From Perca fluviatilis (lineage: Eukaryota > Chordata > Actinopteri > Perciformes > Percidae), in contig NC_053120.1 of NCBI RefSeq assembly GCF_010015445.1, positions 18,192,308 to 18,256,307 on the forward strand: 64,000 bases of DNA, read 5' to 3'. Made by a program: the position numbers and the translations under genes. Below, in pieces: positions 24,714-36,743 of this stretch. Under the pieces are notes generated by a model. It did not search any database and had not been told where the DNA came from. It saw only the letters and a list, made by a program, of their open reading frames with translations. Position 1 is the first letter of the stretch. Each line of letters starts with the position of its first letter.

Positions 24714-25160
24714 TGGTTTCAGATGCCTCATCATGGACTCCACTTGTCATAATCTCTTTCCTGTACTCTCCACTGCCAGATCTTACATGTATTTGGGAAT
24801 TCTGGGTCACAAAGGCTTAGGAAAGTGGCAGCTAGATGAAACCTGTCAAACATTAAGTTGTATCTGAGAATGCACTGAAAAGGATTGAGCTTTGCTGTTT
24901 TGCTGCTATTAATGTGAGCTATTTATAAAATACACCTTTATTGAACAGGGTTTAGTTTGACAGGATTTATTTATGTGAATTGATTTATAGTGTCTGAAAT
25001 TCTAGACACAAGTAATCTTGATTGAAAATGGGTGCCTGCCCTGATGTCTGAGTTCAACCAAACCAATTTCTTAGAGAGCAAACCACATTACGTTTGCTGC
25101 ATTTTAAACATGCATTCATGAGGTGCAAAGGCTATCGCTTCCCCCCCACCCTTTCCTCAG

Positions 25161-25161
<1 letters not shown>

Positions 25162-25220
<59 letters not shown>
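25162..25220. repeat. (CA)n microsatellite
   Basis: About 29 CA units, preceded by a C-run and a CCTTTCCTCAG patch. Confidence 0.97.
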
Positions 25221-25222
<2 letters not shown>

Positions 25223-26328
25223 ATGCAGTTTATTTATTTTTCTCACAGGCTGTTGCTGGAACAGATGGCTAGTTTCACGTGCATGTTTGTGAACTCCTGG
25301 GTTGGGTCAATCAAACCGCTTTATGGGGCACAGAAAAGCAGGGAGAGGTTGAGGAACAAAGTGAAAGGGAGGAAGCACATAAAGGTAGAGGACAAAACAC
25401 GCATATCAAATTGTGTTGCTCTGCTGTGCACTCAGCTCTTTGACTCTAAGCTGTTTGAAATCTAAAGTCCTACTAAAAGCAGAGCTAACTTTACATTTTC
25501 TTATGCAGAAAAGTATTTTACTGTGAGCACAACTGGACGTTATCAGCAACTGATTGTTTCACATCAGTCCTCCAACTCACATGGAATGATTTGAATGTAC
25601 GGCGTAGATATTTGGCGTCAAGATCAGCTCAGTGGAGAGCAACGATAATAACTTCCAACCTAGGGGAAGGGAGACTCAAAGCCTACAGGTGGATGCTGGG
25701 GTGGAGCTTTTGAAATGCTATTATGAACAGCCAATGCAGCAGCAGCATGATGGCAGAAAGAGAGCACTCAGGGCTTAAGTGCACTGCCATAATCAAAGGC
25801 GTCCGTTGGATATATACCGCCGTGAGAAGAGTAAGCCATGTGAGTGTAATGGCAGACTCGAGGTGACTCCCTGAACTAGCTCACAAGATTCTTTTCCCCA
25901 CATTCCTAATTAAAAGCAGTTCAGTAACCATTCCTCTACTGTTAGCTAAATAGCATTCCTGCTGAAGCTGTTAGAAATTAGCTTCGCTTAAACAATCTTT
26001 GACCTGACATGTCATTGAGTGAAAGGAGAGTTCTTGGTTTTACCATAGGCTATAATAGAATAATTGAATCTTGAAAGCTCTGGTGAGAATGCCCCTTGTC
26101 TAATCTTAAGGCTGCCACCCTAAAAAAGTGTTGAAAAAAAAAATAAACAAGACACATCATCCAAATACAATTTGTCTTGCGGGGGACCTTGATTGTCACT
26201 TTTAGTTACCTTTCTGCTTTCTGGAGAGACATCAATTTACTACCAAATGTTGATAAAACGGCATTTTGAAGTAAGCTTGCTAAATTGAAGTAAAAAGATC
26301 TCAAAGGTGCACAGTCAGGAGGAAATAC

Positions 26329-26329
<1 letters not shown>

Positions 26330-26372
<43 letters not shown>

Positions 26373-26405
26373 TGTGTGTGTGTGTGTGTGTGTGTGGGGG
26401 GGGGG
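26330..26405. repeat. (TG)n tract ending in G10
   Basis: TG repeat with one TC interruption at about 26371, ending in a run of ten G (26396-26405). Confidence 0.95.
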
Positions 26406-27385
26406 TTATACAGTTTGTTCTGGCAGTCAAAGAGACAGTTAAGATTAGAGTAAAACCTCAGGCGAGGATCCAGCAGCGTATTCCAACATGAAGGTAGACT
26501 TACTGTACGGCAGGTAATGACAGCCCTGCACAGTTCCCCCTCTCACTAATGAGAGTTCACCTTAAATTTGGCCTCTCTGATCCCAGAGACGGTAGCTTGT
26601 TAAAGCTAACCCGGAATACTTCACCCTGCATGAGCTTTCCCTATACTTTTAAACTTTTAAAACTACCCAGAAACAGGAAGTATAATTATCGTAATTTGTT
26701 CTGAGTTGGACCAGGGGCACGGGTCTTGTTTTAAACTTCAGGTGGGATGGGGGGGATTAGTTTTGAGGGAGAAGGGTCAGGTTTGCTTCAAATACCTGAT
26801 ATTTATGGATTGGCAGAGATGAGTATATAATTTATCATTTAATGTCAGGTATTATTAATGATCAAATTTGCATTCTCTCTTCTCTAAGCTTGAGGTCTGC
26901 ACAGGGATAACTTCTACCAGGAGGTGTTCTCAACCAGATTTTACACTGTTTACGCTATAGTTGTCTAGGGACACCTGTTTGGTGACGAATGGTTCCCAGT
27001 CTTGACATAGACCAGTTTTTGGTATTTCAACACACTGTGTTCGGATCTATGGTTCAGATACAAAAATTAGACAGTCACACGCAGAGAAACAATGTGTTAA
27101 TTACCTCCAAGTCAGTTAGGGATAATTACCTCTTACAGCATACATTTGTTGACCAATTAGTGGGACAATGATTTTGGCACTTGGATTTTTCCACATAGGA
27201 AAATATGAAATTGTACTGCTTTACTGTGTGGACTTTTTGGAAGCTGGAAGTGTTCTACTGTACAACTAAATATGCTGTGTTTATGTTGGCCACAATAATT
27301 TAGACGAGAATGATTCAGTAAAGTACATACTTAAGGGTCCGTGTATCTTTTGGTCATTTGATTTTCCTTTCATAAACAGGTTGTT

Positions 27386-27706
27386 GTTTGTTTTTCATTT
27401 TAAAATACAAAATTAAAAATCGAAATACAAGGTGTTTTTTCCTTTTCATGGTCAAAAGGGGGTGAGTGAAATTTAAAAAGTTGCCTTTTAGATGACAACA
27501 GCCGGTCTCACAATATGAAAAAACAGTTTCTGTTCTGCTTCGTTTCTGTTTTGTAGTGATTTTATTTTTAGTTATTTGAAATAGAAAATGAAAATCAAAG
27601 CATAATTTAAATTCCGCTCATCCCCTTTTGACCATGAAAAGGAAAAAAATGCCTTATATTATATATTATTTAAAATTTTGTATTTTAAAATGAAAATCAA
27701 ACAAAC
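27386..27706. repeat. Fold-back (long inverted repeat)
   Basis: The left arm 27386-27474 is complementary to the right arm 27609-27706 over most of its length, with small indels. Shared words are CATTTTAAAATACAAAATT and CCTTTTCATGGTCAAAAGG. The loop of about 134 bases holds no coding frame. It resembles a fold-back MITE or two head-to-head copies of one AT-rich repeat. No target duplication was identified. Confidence 0.75.
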
Positions 27707-30104
27707 ACTCTTTAATACCCCAAAAAAAACGGCAGATTCTGGCCCATATACGTATATAGGCCAATATATCTATAGTACAGTATACCCACTACAATACATT
27801 TGACTACACCACTGATAGACCCATAAGCACCATTTTAAAAACTGACAACATCAAAACAAATATTGAAGCGATAATGAATACAGATCTCTGCCCATACAGC
27901 TTTATGCTTTGACCAAAAGTAGATTAAGACTGAAATCAATATTTACTGTAAAGGCCCAAAAATGGTTCAGAGAGAGAACTGACTAAAAAAATTACATTGT
28001 GTGCATACACAATATCAAGAGAAGTTACAATTTCGTAGATCTCTTTGGCGGCACCTATGGCGATAAGCGATAATTGCAGGTGTGTCTTTGGATCTCGCTT
28101 GAAGTTGATGGTTCATCTACTACTGCCAATCTGAGGTACCATAAGTTTGCTTCTGACAATTCCAGCTCTAGCAAGCTGCCACATGGCTTGGAATACATTC
28201 TTTTCTCAACTCTACTGCATTGTCTAGTTTAGTACACTGCCGTGTTTGGCTGTGGGCTGCCACTGTCAGAACCAGCTTCAGTGTGTCTGTGTGTGTTGTA
28301 GGCTTTTCTAGCAGATTGTACCTCCCAAGGTGTGTGCCTATGGGGAAAACAAGAGGAGAAGACAATCCCGCTGAGACTGCCATGCAGACAAACACTTGGC
28401 AGTGTTACAACTCTCTCGCTCTCAGGAATGGACTGTGGTAGTTCATGTACAAGAGGAGAAAAATGCCAAAGGATCTGCAATTACAGTTCTTGATATAAGC
28501 GACTTTGTGAAACTTTGCAGCAAGCGCAGACAGAAAGAACAGACCAATTGTAACAAGGACAGGTCGTGGTGATGAACACAGATCGAATTTGAAGCAAAAA
28601 CACCGGGAAGATAGTAAATGGCTCTGAGGTTTTATGATCCCAGAGGGCCAAATTTGCTAAATGGAAGTTCTTGCAGCAGTACACGGTGTCTGTGAAATTG
28701 CTTCTCTTGAGACGTGATGCCTGTATATGTCACTTTCCTCGGGGGGCTCACGTCTTCACACAGCAGGAAGGGACCTGTCATTGCCTTGGGGTCAGACCTC
28801 TGAGGAGATGACCTGTCTGTGGCCTGCTTCTGCTTTCCCTTTTCCTTGTGTCTCTCTGTCTCTGTCCTTTATCTCATATCCCTCTCTTTCTTTATTACTC
28901 TGTCTCTTCCACTGCCTTTCTGCTCCTGCTTCTCTCACTCCTCTCTTTTATACTTACTTCTCACTCTGCCCTTCTTTGTCCTTGTTACCATGGCTACTGC
29001 CTTCTTCGAATAAGGTGGGGAGGCAAGAAGACTGATGGAAGATACAGGGGCCCATGATACTCTTGCCATTCATCATTGTTCTTCTCTCTCTCCTCTTAAA
29101 TCTTTATCTCTTTCAAGTCTTCAATTAACCGCTGCCAGAGGAAAGTCATGCTGAACGAGTGCCGGATCTATGCTTTCTTGCTGTCCTGTTTGTCCAGTAA
29201 TTGTTTACCTCAGATCAAAGACTTGGAATAAAGTCACTGGTATTAAGTCAGTGGTGTTCAAGACAGGCTTTCAGGAATCATTTGACGATTATTTCAATTT
29301 AAAATTTGGTTTCAAGCCTGTTTTGAGGATATAATGAGCAAGATAATCCCAGGTGATTTTGGTTGGCTAATGTAGGTATATGAGGATGTGTTAGTATGAG
29401 GAAACCTAGAGGAACAAAGGTATAGGCTCACAATGATGCATGGGAGAGGAACACAGATGAACAGCAAAGGAGGAACAAGAAAGGGGAAAGGGATGTGCAA
29501 GTCTGTGATGCTGATCAAAGTCTAGGTGATACCCAGGGAGGCAAGGAAAGAAAGGAGGAGAAAACACACACACACAAAGACAGTGTTTATGTGTGTAACC
29601 ACAGAAGGAGTGAGGCCTGTGGAAAGAAAGGGTAGTGATCAAAGAAGAGATGAAGCGATGGAGGAGGCAAGGGGGAGACACAAGGAAGAGTGGGAGGTAC
29701 TAACCCGCAAGGACTGTGTGCACATAGCAACTTTATTGTTTTGTGCACTATCTTTATGGGAATGTTTTTCTTTAATGGTCTCTTCCCCCTTTTCTCCTGG
29801 CAGATGCATGCACACACCCGCCCACACAGAAACAAACTGTCACCACCTTTCATACCAGCGTTGCATCTGCCGGGCAGGGGAAGCTCAACGGCCATAAAAG
29901 ATGTGGTCATACTGTGCATCACAGCTTCACCTTGTTATCATGAAGATTACACGCACACAGGAGCTCTGATTGTTCAGTCAATGTTTGTTAGTATCTGTTG
30001 TTTTTGTTTGTTTGCTTGTTAATTACGGTCCCTCTGTGTCAAGTCGTGTTTTTGTATGTCTTGAATGTAAACGTCTGCAATTGGATGCAAATAATGGACA
30101 GTAA
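27707..30104. other. No gene seen
   Basis: Unique sequence with a CT-rich block at about 28830-28990 and purine-rich DNA at 29400-29700. Open frames here are low-complexity. Confidence 0.5.
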
Positions 30105-30952
30105 GGGACTGTTCGTTATTTATTTATGGGGCCACCGGAGGAGTTTTGGGACCTTTAGCCAAAATAGACATGATCCTCCCCTCGCCAGTTAAAAAAATTT
30201 CTATGACCCTCCAAAACGATTTGGAAAACAGGCACAACCCTCCCCTACCCCTTACAACCATGATATATGAGACTAAACCTCTGCTTTCTCATCTGACGCA
30301 TCATACTCCTCTGTTATGGTGTGGTGGCCATTTCAGTAGATTCCTCCACTTCTCCGTTTAAACAAAGTGGAATAAACGTAAGTCCAAATCTACACAAAAC
30401 CCGCAATCAATTAGTATGCTGACATCAAATTTAGGAAACCTTTATTGCAACCTTGGCACAGTAAGATGTCCAGACTAGCAACATTCACTTTCGTTTTTTA
30501 CGTCCTGCTGCTCCCATCGTCAGCCAGTAAATATTTTTACTAAAGCAGTATATGAAATCAGATTTATTACCTACCACTGTTTAGTTGTTTTATGTTATTT
30601 AAGATATTTATAAAATATCTGGTCATGCCAGACGTAATTATTCCACTCATTTTTTAAACAATGCAATTACCCGTTTCAGCCACCAGGGGGGCAGCTCCCC
30701 GTGCCCCACAGCAAACTCATGGGTCAGACCCATCTGGTAGCGGGGCCGAGACTAAGAGCTACATGGAAAAATATGCACCAAACAAGCCACTTTGAAATTT
30801 TGCTGTTTCATGAATACAAAAGTTGGGTGACCCCCCCCCCCACCCTCTGGACTAAAAAATGTTGGATGACCCTCCCCTCAACAAAGAATAAAAAGACATG
30901 ACCCTCCCCTATTTTCCTGCGGTGGTCCATTCCATAAATACCGAACGGTCCC
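30105..30952. mobile_element. DNA transposon with TAA target duplication, 848 bp
   Basis: The left end starts GGGACTGTTCGTTATTTAT. The right end, reverse-complemented, starts GGGACCGTTCGGTATTTAT, so 17 of 19 bases match. The element is flanked on both sides by TAA (30102-30104 and 30953-30955), the TWA-type 3-bp duplication made by PIF/Harbinger transposases. Inside, a GACCCTCCCCT-like word recurs in the same orientation near 30172, 30204, 30237, 30867 and 30899, clustered at the two ends as subterminal repeats. No transposase remains. A C11 run is at 30831-30841. Confidence 0.8.
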
Positions 30953-31083
30953 TAACATGGCTTACTTGGAACTATTTCTGGCGATCACTCTACTCTCTCT
31001 GCTCTTGTCAAACGCCGAGCCATCCAGGATAACCTACGGCAGAGGTCAACTACTTCAGCTGGACATCTCCAACAGACTTTCCT

Positions 31084-31810
31084 TTGGAATGCCTACGTCC
31101 AATTGAACAGCGATCTGTCAGGACAAAGAGAAAGCGTGGCTCTAGAGGAGGAATTAAACGCTGCGTTCATGCAAGAGGATCTAAACCCCAACTATCAACT
31201 ACAGTCCTCTCTAATATGAGGTCGCTAAGGAACAAATTAGATGAACTCCATACCTGTATGAATACAGAGATAGTTGTCTGTTGTGCTTCAGTGAGACTTG
31301 GTTAAACCGTACAGTGAACGATGACAGTCTTTCCCTACCTGGCTTTGGTACACCGTTAAGACTTGACAGAGAACAAGAAGCCATGGCGAAATCATTTCGG
31401 TGGAGGACTATGCATGCACATTAACACCAAGTGGTGTAGACACCATATCATTAGACACACCATCAATTCCCCAAACCTAGAACTCCTATCGGTTTCCCTA
31501 AGACCCACATATTTACCACGAGAGTTTGGGCTACTAGACAAACTATTTGTATGTCTAGTGTATATTCCCCCTGACACAAACTACAAAGCGGCTGAAGATG
31601 CGATATATCACCATATAAGAACTTGAGGCAGCATCCCCAAACACTCCCAAACTTATTCTGGGTGACCTTAATGGCTGCTCCTTGTCATCTGCACTATCCC
31701 CACTAGCAGCAATATGTGAAGTGCGCCAAGTGAGGATCAAAATCAATTGATCTATGTTATGGCAACATAAAAAATGCTTACAAAGCAGTCAACAAACCAC
31801 CGATAGGCGG
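31084..31810 (+). pseudogene. LINE endonuclease domain remnant
   Basis: Translations in shifting frames give the order expected of an apurinic-type LINE endonuclease. VLSNMRSLRNKLDEL lies near 31205-31250. SETWLNRTVNDD follows a one-base frameshift near 31290-31325. GGLCMHINTKWC lies near 31405-31440. PREFGLLDKLFVCLVYIPPD lies near 31518-31577. A GDLNG-like piece is near 31660 and an LCYGNIKNAY-like C-terminal word is near 31750-31780. At least two frameshifts and several stops separate these blocks. The enzyme would nick the genomic target during retrotransposition; this copy cannot encode it. Confidence 0.75.
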
Positions 31811-31824
31811 GCAGACAACAGTAT

Positions 31825-32140
31825 GTGAGGGCGGGTCACAGTCAGTCAACAACCATCATGACAAACACGGGAATGCCACAAGGATGTGTTTTATCACCAT
31901 TGTTATTTATTGTATATACTAATGATTGTGTCAGCCACCATTCCAACTGCTCACTGATTAAGTTTGCAGATGATGCTGCCCTAGTCAGTTTTTTAACAGA
32001 TAATGAACAGGACTACAGGACTGAGGTTGAACACTTCCATGAATGGTGCAATCAAAACTCACAAATTTTAAACATTTCAAAAACAAAAATAATGGTTATT
32101 AATTTTAGGAAAAGGCCCCCTCCACCGCAACCTTGAGACT
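31825..32140 (+). pseudogene. LINE reverse transcriptase fragment
   Basis: A 103-codon frame carries the palm motifs of a non-LTR reverse transcriptase: GMPQGCVLSPLLFIVYTNDC, then LIKFADDAALVSF containing the catalytic FADD box. After these come a WCNQNSQILNISKTKIM stretch and a VINFRKRPPP end typical of fish LINEs. The fingers domain upstream and the thumb and C-terminal region downstream are missing. Endonuclease C-terminal sequence joins this palm fragment directly, so more than a kilobase was deleted internally. The fragment runs on frameshifted into TVEECKYVGTI-like sequence before the 3' tail. Confidence 0.85.
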
Positions 32141-33365
32141 GTGGAGGAGTGTAAGTATGTGGGCACTATTATTGATTACAAACTCACCTGGTCTGTGGCT
32201 TCCTTGAGTGCAAAACAAATTCCCCTCGGGGCAATAAAGGTTTAATTCTTTCATGACCATAGAATAACCACATTTACAAAAACACCATCTTCACACCATC
32301 TTCCGGCATGTCCTCATGTGCCGGGCTTGCCTAACTAATGAACGGGGTACCAGTCGAGTCCGAAACGAGGGAACAGCAGGAAAGTTTAAATACACATAAC
32401 TCCCACAAAGCAGCAAAGGAAGTTATTAACATAATGCCTGCCTGATTACCCATCTCCATGCTTGCTTGCACGTCTGTGTGTTGGTCTTGTGGGTGAGGCG
32501 AGAAAGACAGAAAAGAGCAACATGGGCTCGACTAGGATTTCCCATGTAGTGGTGTGATGGCTAATGAGATATTCATTTGCAACCTTGACTTTCATGGCAT
32601 TGGTGAGAACAGATCAAAGGGAGAGGGATTTGTTTCCTTGATGCCGGAGTTATGGTATTAATTTTATTTCGTTACATTTTAGGTAACAAAGATTTTTCCA
32701 AAATTCAATGCTTTATATTGTGCAAATGTGTATGTAGTTCAGAGGTGCTGGGATGTGTGTGAGTCACAGCAGTAAAGAGTACAGCCCACACATAATACCT
32801 ACATTAAACAGTACATGCACAGAGTAGTAGTGTCATGTAGTTATGGTCATATTTGAGTAAAGCTGTTGACTTTGATATCCTGCAATTGTATCCCCCTACA
32901 ATAAATAAACCGGTTATGAGTATCCCTGTCTACCTCCAGTGTCCTGTCAACAGACTATAAAGTATAAAATAGATGAGATATTTCTTCCCTTTTTGACTAA
33001 AAACTCAGCTTCTTCATGCAGGGGAAATAACTGCTTATCCAAACAGAAACCCACTTCTTGCAGTCTTTGTACTTTTTTCCCCTCCAACATCAAAATGTAC
33101 AGCAACGCCCTGAGAAAGACATAGCTGTCAAAGCTTTGCTCTAAATAAAAATCATGTATTCCTTGCATTCAGGTTACAAGTGTACAGTAGACTTCCATTT
33201 TATAAAATATTTTCTGAATTTGCTGCGCTGGCATCTCTCCGATGCTGGTTGAGTGTGTGTCCTGTATTCAAGTGTATGCATAATACTGTGTGAGTTGAGA
33301 TTGCCCTGATGGCTTACAGAAAGAAAAGTTAAAACAATGAATTATGCATGTATTTATATATACAG

Positions 33366-33368
<3 letters not shown>

Positions 33369-33403
<35 letters not shown>
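33369..33403. repeat. (AT)n microsatellite
   Basis: About 17 AT units, followed by an ATAAGC/GCTTAT-type small inverted repeat at about 33414-33445. Confidence 0.93.
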
Positions 33404-33408
<5 letters not shown>

Positions 33409-34416
33409 GTTTTTATAAGTTTCAGCTTATATAAAAAATATAAGCTGATACAAATATTTTAGTAGCATACGCTGTGTCACTCAAGGCTGAAAATAGACTT
33501 TGTTGTGAGTAGTTTCATTTGGATGTATCTTATGTTTTACGAAGCTGGCCTCACCAACTGGTGTGTTCATGGAGGAACAAATTTTCGTTGGTACAGTGAA
33601 TTGGATGTAAAAACACAACTTTATGGAGAATTGTATATACAGCTCAGCAATACTGCTACAGCAATTCACCAAGCACCACTCTATACTATCTTAACCGTGT
33701 ACACTGTTTACAACAATGTCCATGTCATTAGCACCCCTGTTATCCATGAGTACTATTTCCTTATGCAATTACAAATATAGCTGACGTGCAGTTTTATTGT
33801 ATTTAGTTTGACCTGACCCTTTAACCATGTTTCTAATGATTACACCATGGACTTAACCAGGTTGTAACCCAAGTAATGACATTTACAGTACACACAACGC
33901 TCTAGGTTACTTGAGTAACTGAGTTGAGAAGGGAATTCTCATTGGATATTAATAGTGCAAGAGTTAAAATAGACACAGTAATTTACATTATCTACATGTA
34001 CTTCACATGAGACGATCCATCACCTCAAACCCCAAGTCACTCCATACTTGTCCTTTGACGGTCAAATACCGACGACACCCAGCCAATAGTTCTACCCAGC
34101 AACTGAACACCTTGTCACATTTACAGACAGGCAGGAGAGAACATAACTCACAAAGGGCACTGGGGGGCCAGCCTTCGTCTGGATGTTAGATGGCCCCAGA
34201 GCTGCTGAGCTTCTCTTTACACTCCTTATGAATGATGCATGGCTGGCTGGAGTTTGGTAAGGAGTGGGGGAAAGAGAGGGAGTGAGAGACAACAGCCATT
34301 GAAGCAAATAAGCATTGATAAAGGGCACTACAATTACACTGACCTCAGCTAGTTCCTTCCAGTGGATGCCCCCAGGAGCGGAGGAAATGGCCTTAGACGG
34401 ATGAAAAAATCTTGGA

Positions 34417-34426
34417 TGTGTGTGTG

Positions 34427-34483
<57 letters not shown>
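34417..34483. repeat. (TG)n microsatellite
   Basis: TG repeat with one GC interruption at about 34432. Confidence 0.95.
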
Positions 34484-34486
<3 letters not shown>

Positions 34487-34738
34487 GCGGGGAAATCTGT
34501 AACTTTGCCATTTTTCTTTTTCCTGCTTGAATTTTAAGTTTTCATTGATTTTGATGTGCAGAAAAGTACTCATATGTCTTGGACCTGACATAAGAAGCAG
34601 AAAGAAAAGAACTTTTTAATTTCTAAATACATGCATGTTTTTTGTCCAAAAGCAGCAACATGGTATGGTTATGCTTAAAATGGGACAGTGAGAAAGAAGG
34701 TGACAGGGATGAAGTAGGATAAGGAGGGGTTGAGAGAG

Positions 34739-34763
34739 GAGAGAGAGAGAGAGAGAGAGAGAG
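34739..34763. repeat. (GA)n microsatellite
   Basis: Short GA tract in a purine-rich context. Confidence 0.9.
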
Positions 34764-34910
34764 GTGTGACATAAAAGGGAAGGATGGGAGGAATGCAAGA
34801 GTGAAGAGGAAAGGTGATACGGTGGGCTGGGGAGTCGACAGATTGATGGATGGCTTAGCCGCAGATGGATACTGAGCAGAAACAGAGCTGCAAAAACACA
34901 CTTTGGCACA

Positions 34911-34911
<1 letters not shown>

Positions 34912-34951
<40 letters not shown>
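34912..34951. repeat. (CA)n microsatellite
   Basis: About 20 CA units, with further CA-rich sequence to about 35140. Confidence 0.95.
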
Positions 34952-34954
<3 letters not shown>

Positions 34955-36079
34955 TATGCAGACACACCTAACTGCATTCATACACACACATTAAAGTTAC
35001 CATTATAAAAAGACTCACAAATTGGTGCATACATACACATGTGAAAACAATCACACTGGGACATAAACAGTCAGACACTCTAATCCAAGGCATTCAGGTG
35101 CAGACATTTAACCCATAACTTTAACACGCACGCACACATTATTAATGTGCGTCATGCAGCACTGGATAGTGCGCTGACTAATAACTGTAAACAAGTATCA
35201 CCATGGGGCCTATCACGCAGCCCAGTAATGGTTATTACCATCATCACTCTTCCTATGATTATCTAGGCCCGTCGTTAGCTAGAACATCGTTCCCAGCCAA
35301 ATGTACCACTGGCATTGTAGAAATATACCAGACCCCTCTCCATTTAGCTCATTTACATCCCGAGCACATCTGCTCGCAATGTGTCACCACCGCTGCATTA
35401 AAGGTTTCAAGCTGATCTTCTGTCAAAGACAAAACAAATGTTTGGTTTGATGTATCTGTAACGAGCAGCAACTTACTCGACAAGACTGGAATGCTCCCAT
35501 CTGTTGATGTGTTGTAGCGCTCGGCGGTGGCAAACTGTGCAAGCAGAGTGTACAATAACCACATGGGGAGCAAGGGCTTGTGGGTTGTAAATGCCACAGA
35601 AGTCTGCACACTAACAAAACAAAAAGGAACTGTGAAACCATGCATGCAGCCTGATGTATCTTATTTTGAAATTGAACAAGTATTGAGACAGTCCGTGTTT
35701 GGTTGGTGTTTGGGTGTTTTTGGGTCTGGGTGCACATTTGGGATCTGAGCTCCTTTTAAGTGCTACATCTTTATCCACCAATATAAAAGCAATCTTTTTT
35801 TAGGTCTTCAAAGAATGTGTCAGCAGCTTTTCACTTTACACTCCTTCAAACTCGGAAAGCTACCGGTCAGTGAGGGGAGGAGAACATGAGTTACATTTTT
35901 TCTTCTCACTTGTTTGTTCCTTCTTTTCCGTTTATGTTGTCCTTGAACTTGAAGGTTGCACTGTATTCCCTTTATTACCCAGTGCAGTAATGCTCCTCGA
36001 CAACCTGGCCTGATGAATACATATACAATGCTGTTTGATGAAGTGCTAAGCGTAAGGTGTTAAGTGCTACGTTGGTGAG

Positions 36080-36743
36080 CAGTGTTGGAAGTAACGCAAT
36101 AACAGTAATGTATTCCTTTTTACTGTAACGCAGTAATATAACACAAAATGTCAATAATATACTACCCGTTACAATTTCAGTAATGCGAGTTATACACATT
36201 TTAACCAGACATTTAGTGGTGTTTATTTTAATAAATTTTTTATTCACCAACACCGCGAAGCATTTTGGAGTGTTATTGCCTGTTGCTGGAATTCGGTGGT
36301 TGAAATGACGGCAGAGACGGATACATTGAGTTTTTTACGCTGTGTTAAAGCAAGCTGTCCCGTCGCTGATCCCACTGATTATAAGGTAGGCTACTTTTAA
36401 TTGAGTATTTTCATTTTTTCCTACTTTATACTTCTAGAGTCAAGTAGGCTATTGTACGTTTTACTATACTATTTATTTTAAAGCTTTAGTTACTTTGCAG
36501 ATTCAGATTAATAATACAAAATATTATTAATAAATTATGATGTATTAAAGTGGATAAAGATGAGACTTTGTTGATCCCATGGTGAAATTCACAAGCTACC
36601 TGCCAATTCATAAGTAACTCAAAAGTAGTGTAAAGCATTACAATTTAGAGAGAATAATATTGTAATATAACTAATTACTCTCAAATGACAGTAGCTAGTA
36701 ATCTATAATGTATTAGATTTTGGAAGTAACTTGCCCAACACTG
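36080..36743. mobile_element. hAT-type non-autonomous element, 664 bp
   Basis: It starts CAGTGTTGGAAGTAAC and ends GTTACTTGCCCAACACTG, the CAGTGTTGG terminus typical of fish hAT elements. Flanks are TTGGTGAG (36072-36079) and TTGATGAA (36744-36751), a diverged 8-bp target duplication (6 of 8). Subterminal GTAACG/GTTAC words recur. A short frame at about 36305-36388 followed by GTAGGC could be the first exon of the lost transposase; no catalytic part remains. Confidence 0.85.

Larger units (their letters stand above)
30960..32245 (+). mobile_element. Decayed CR1/L2/Rex-type LINE
   Basis: A non-LTR retrotransposon remnant on the plus strand. It has an endonuclease part (about 31084-31810), an internal deletion, a reverse transcriptase part (31825-32140), and a 3' tail with TTCCCCTCGGGGCAATAAAG (32219-32238). 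That tail matches the fish LINE 3' consensus I remember as CCTCGGGGATCAATAAAG. Frameshifts and stops throughout show it is dead. The 5' limit is uncertain and adjoins the transposon that ends at 30952. The exact clade cannot be fixed without a phylogeny. Confidence 0.8.
32246..36079. other. No gene seen; several microsatellites
   Basis: Unique AT-rich DNA with simple repeats listed separately. The open frames of 100-139 codons (34092-34511, 34616-34987, 35349-35737) are driven by dinucleotide tracts or match nothing I know. Confidence 0.5.
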
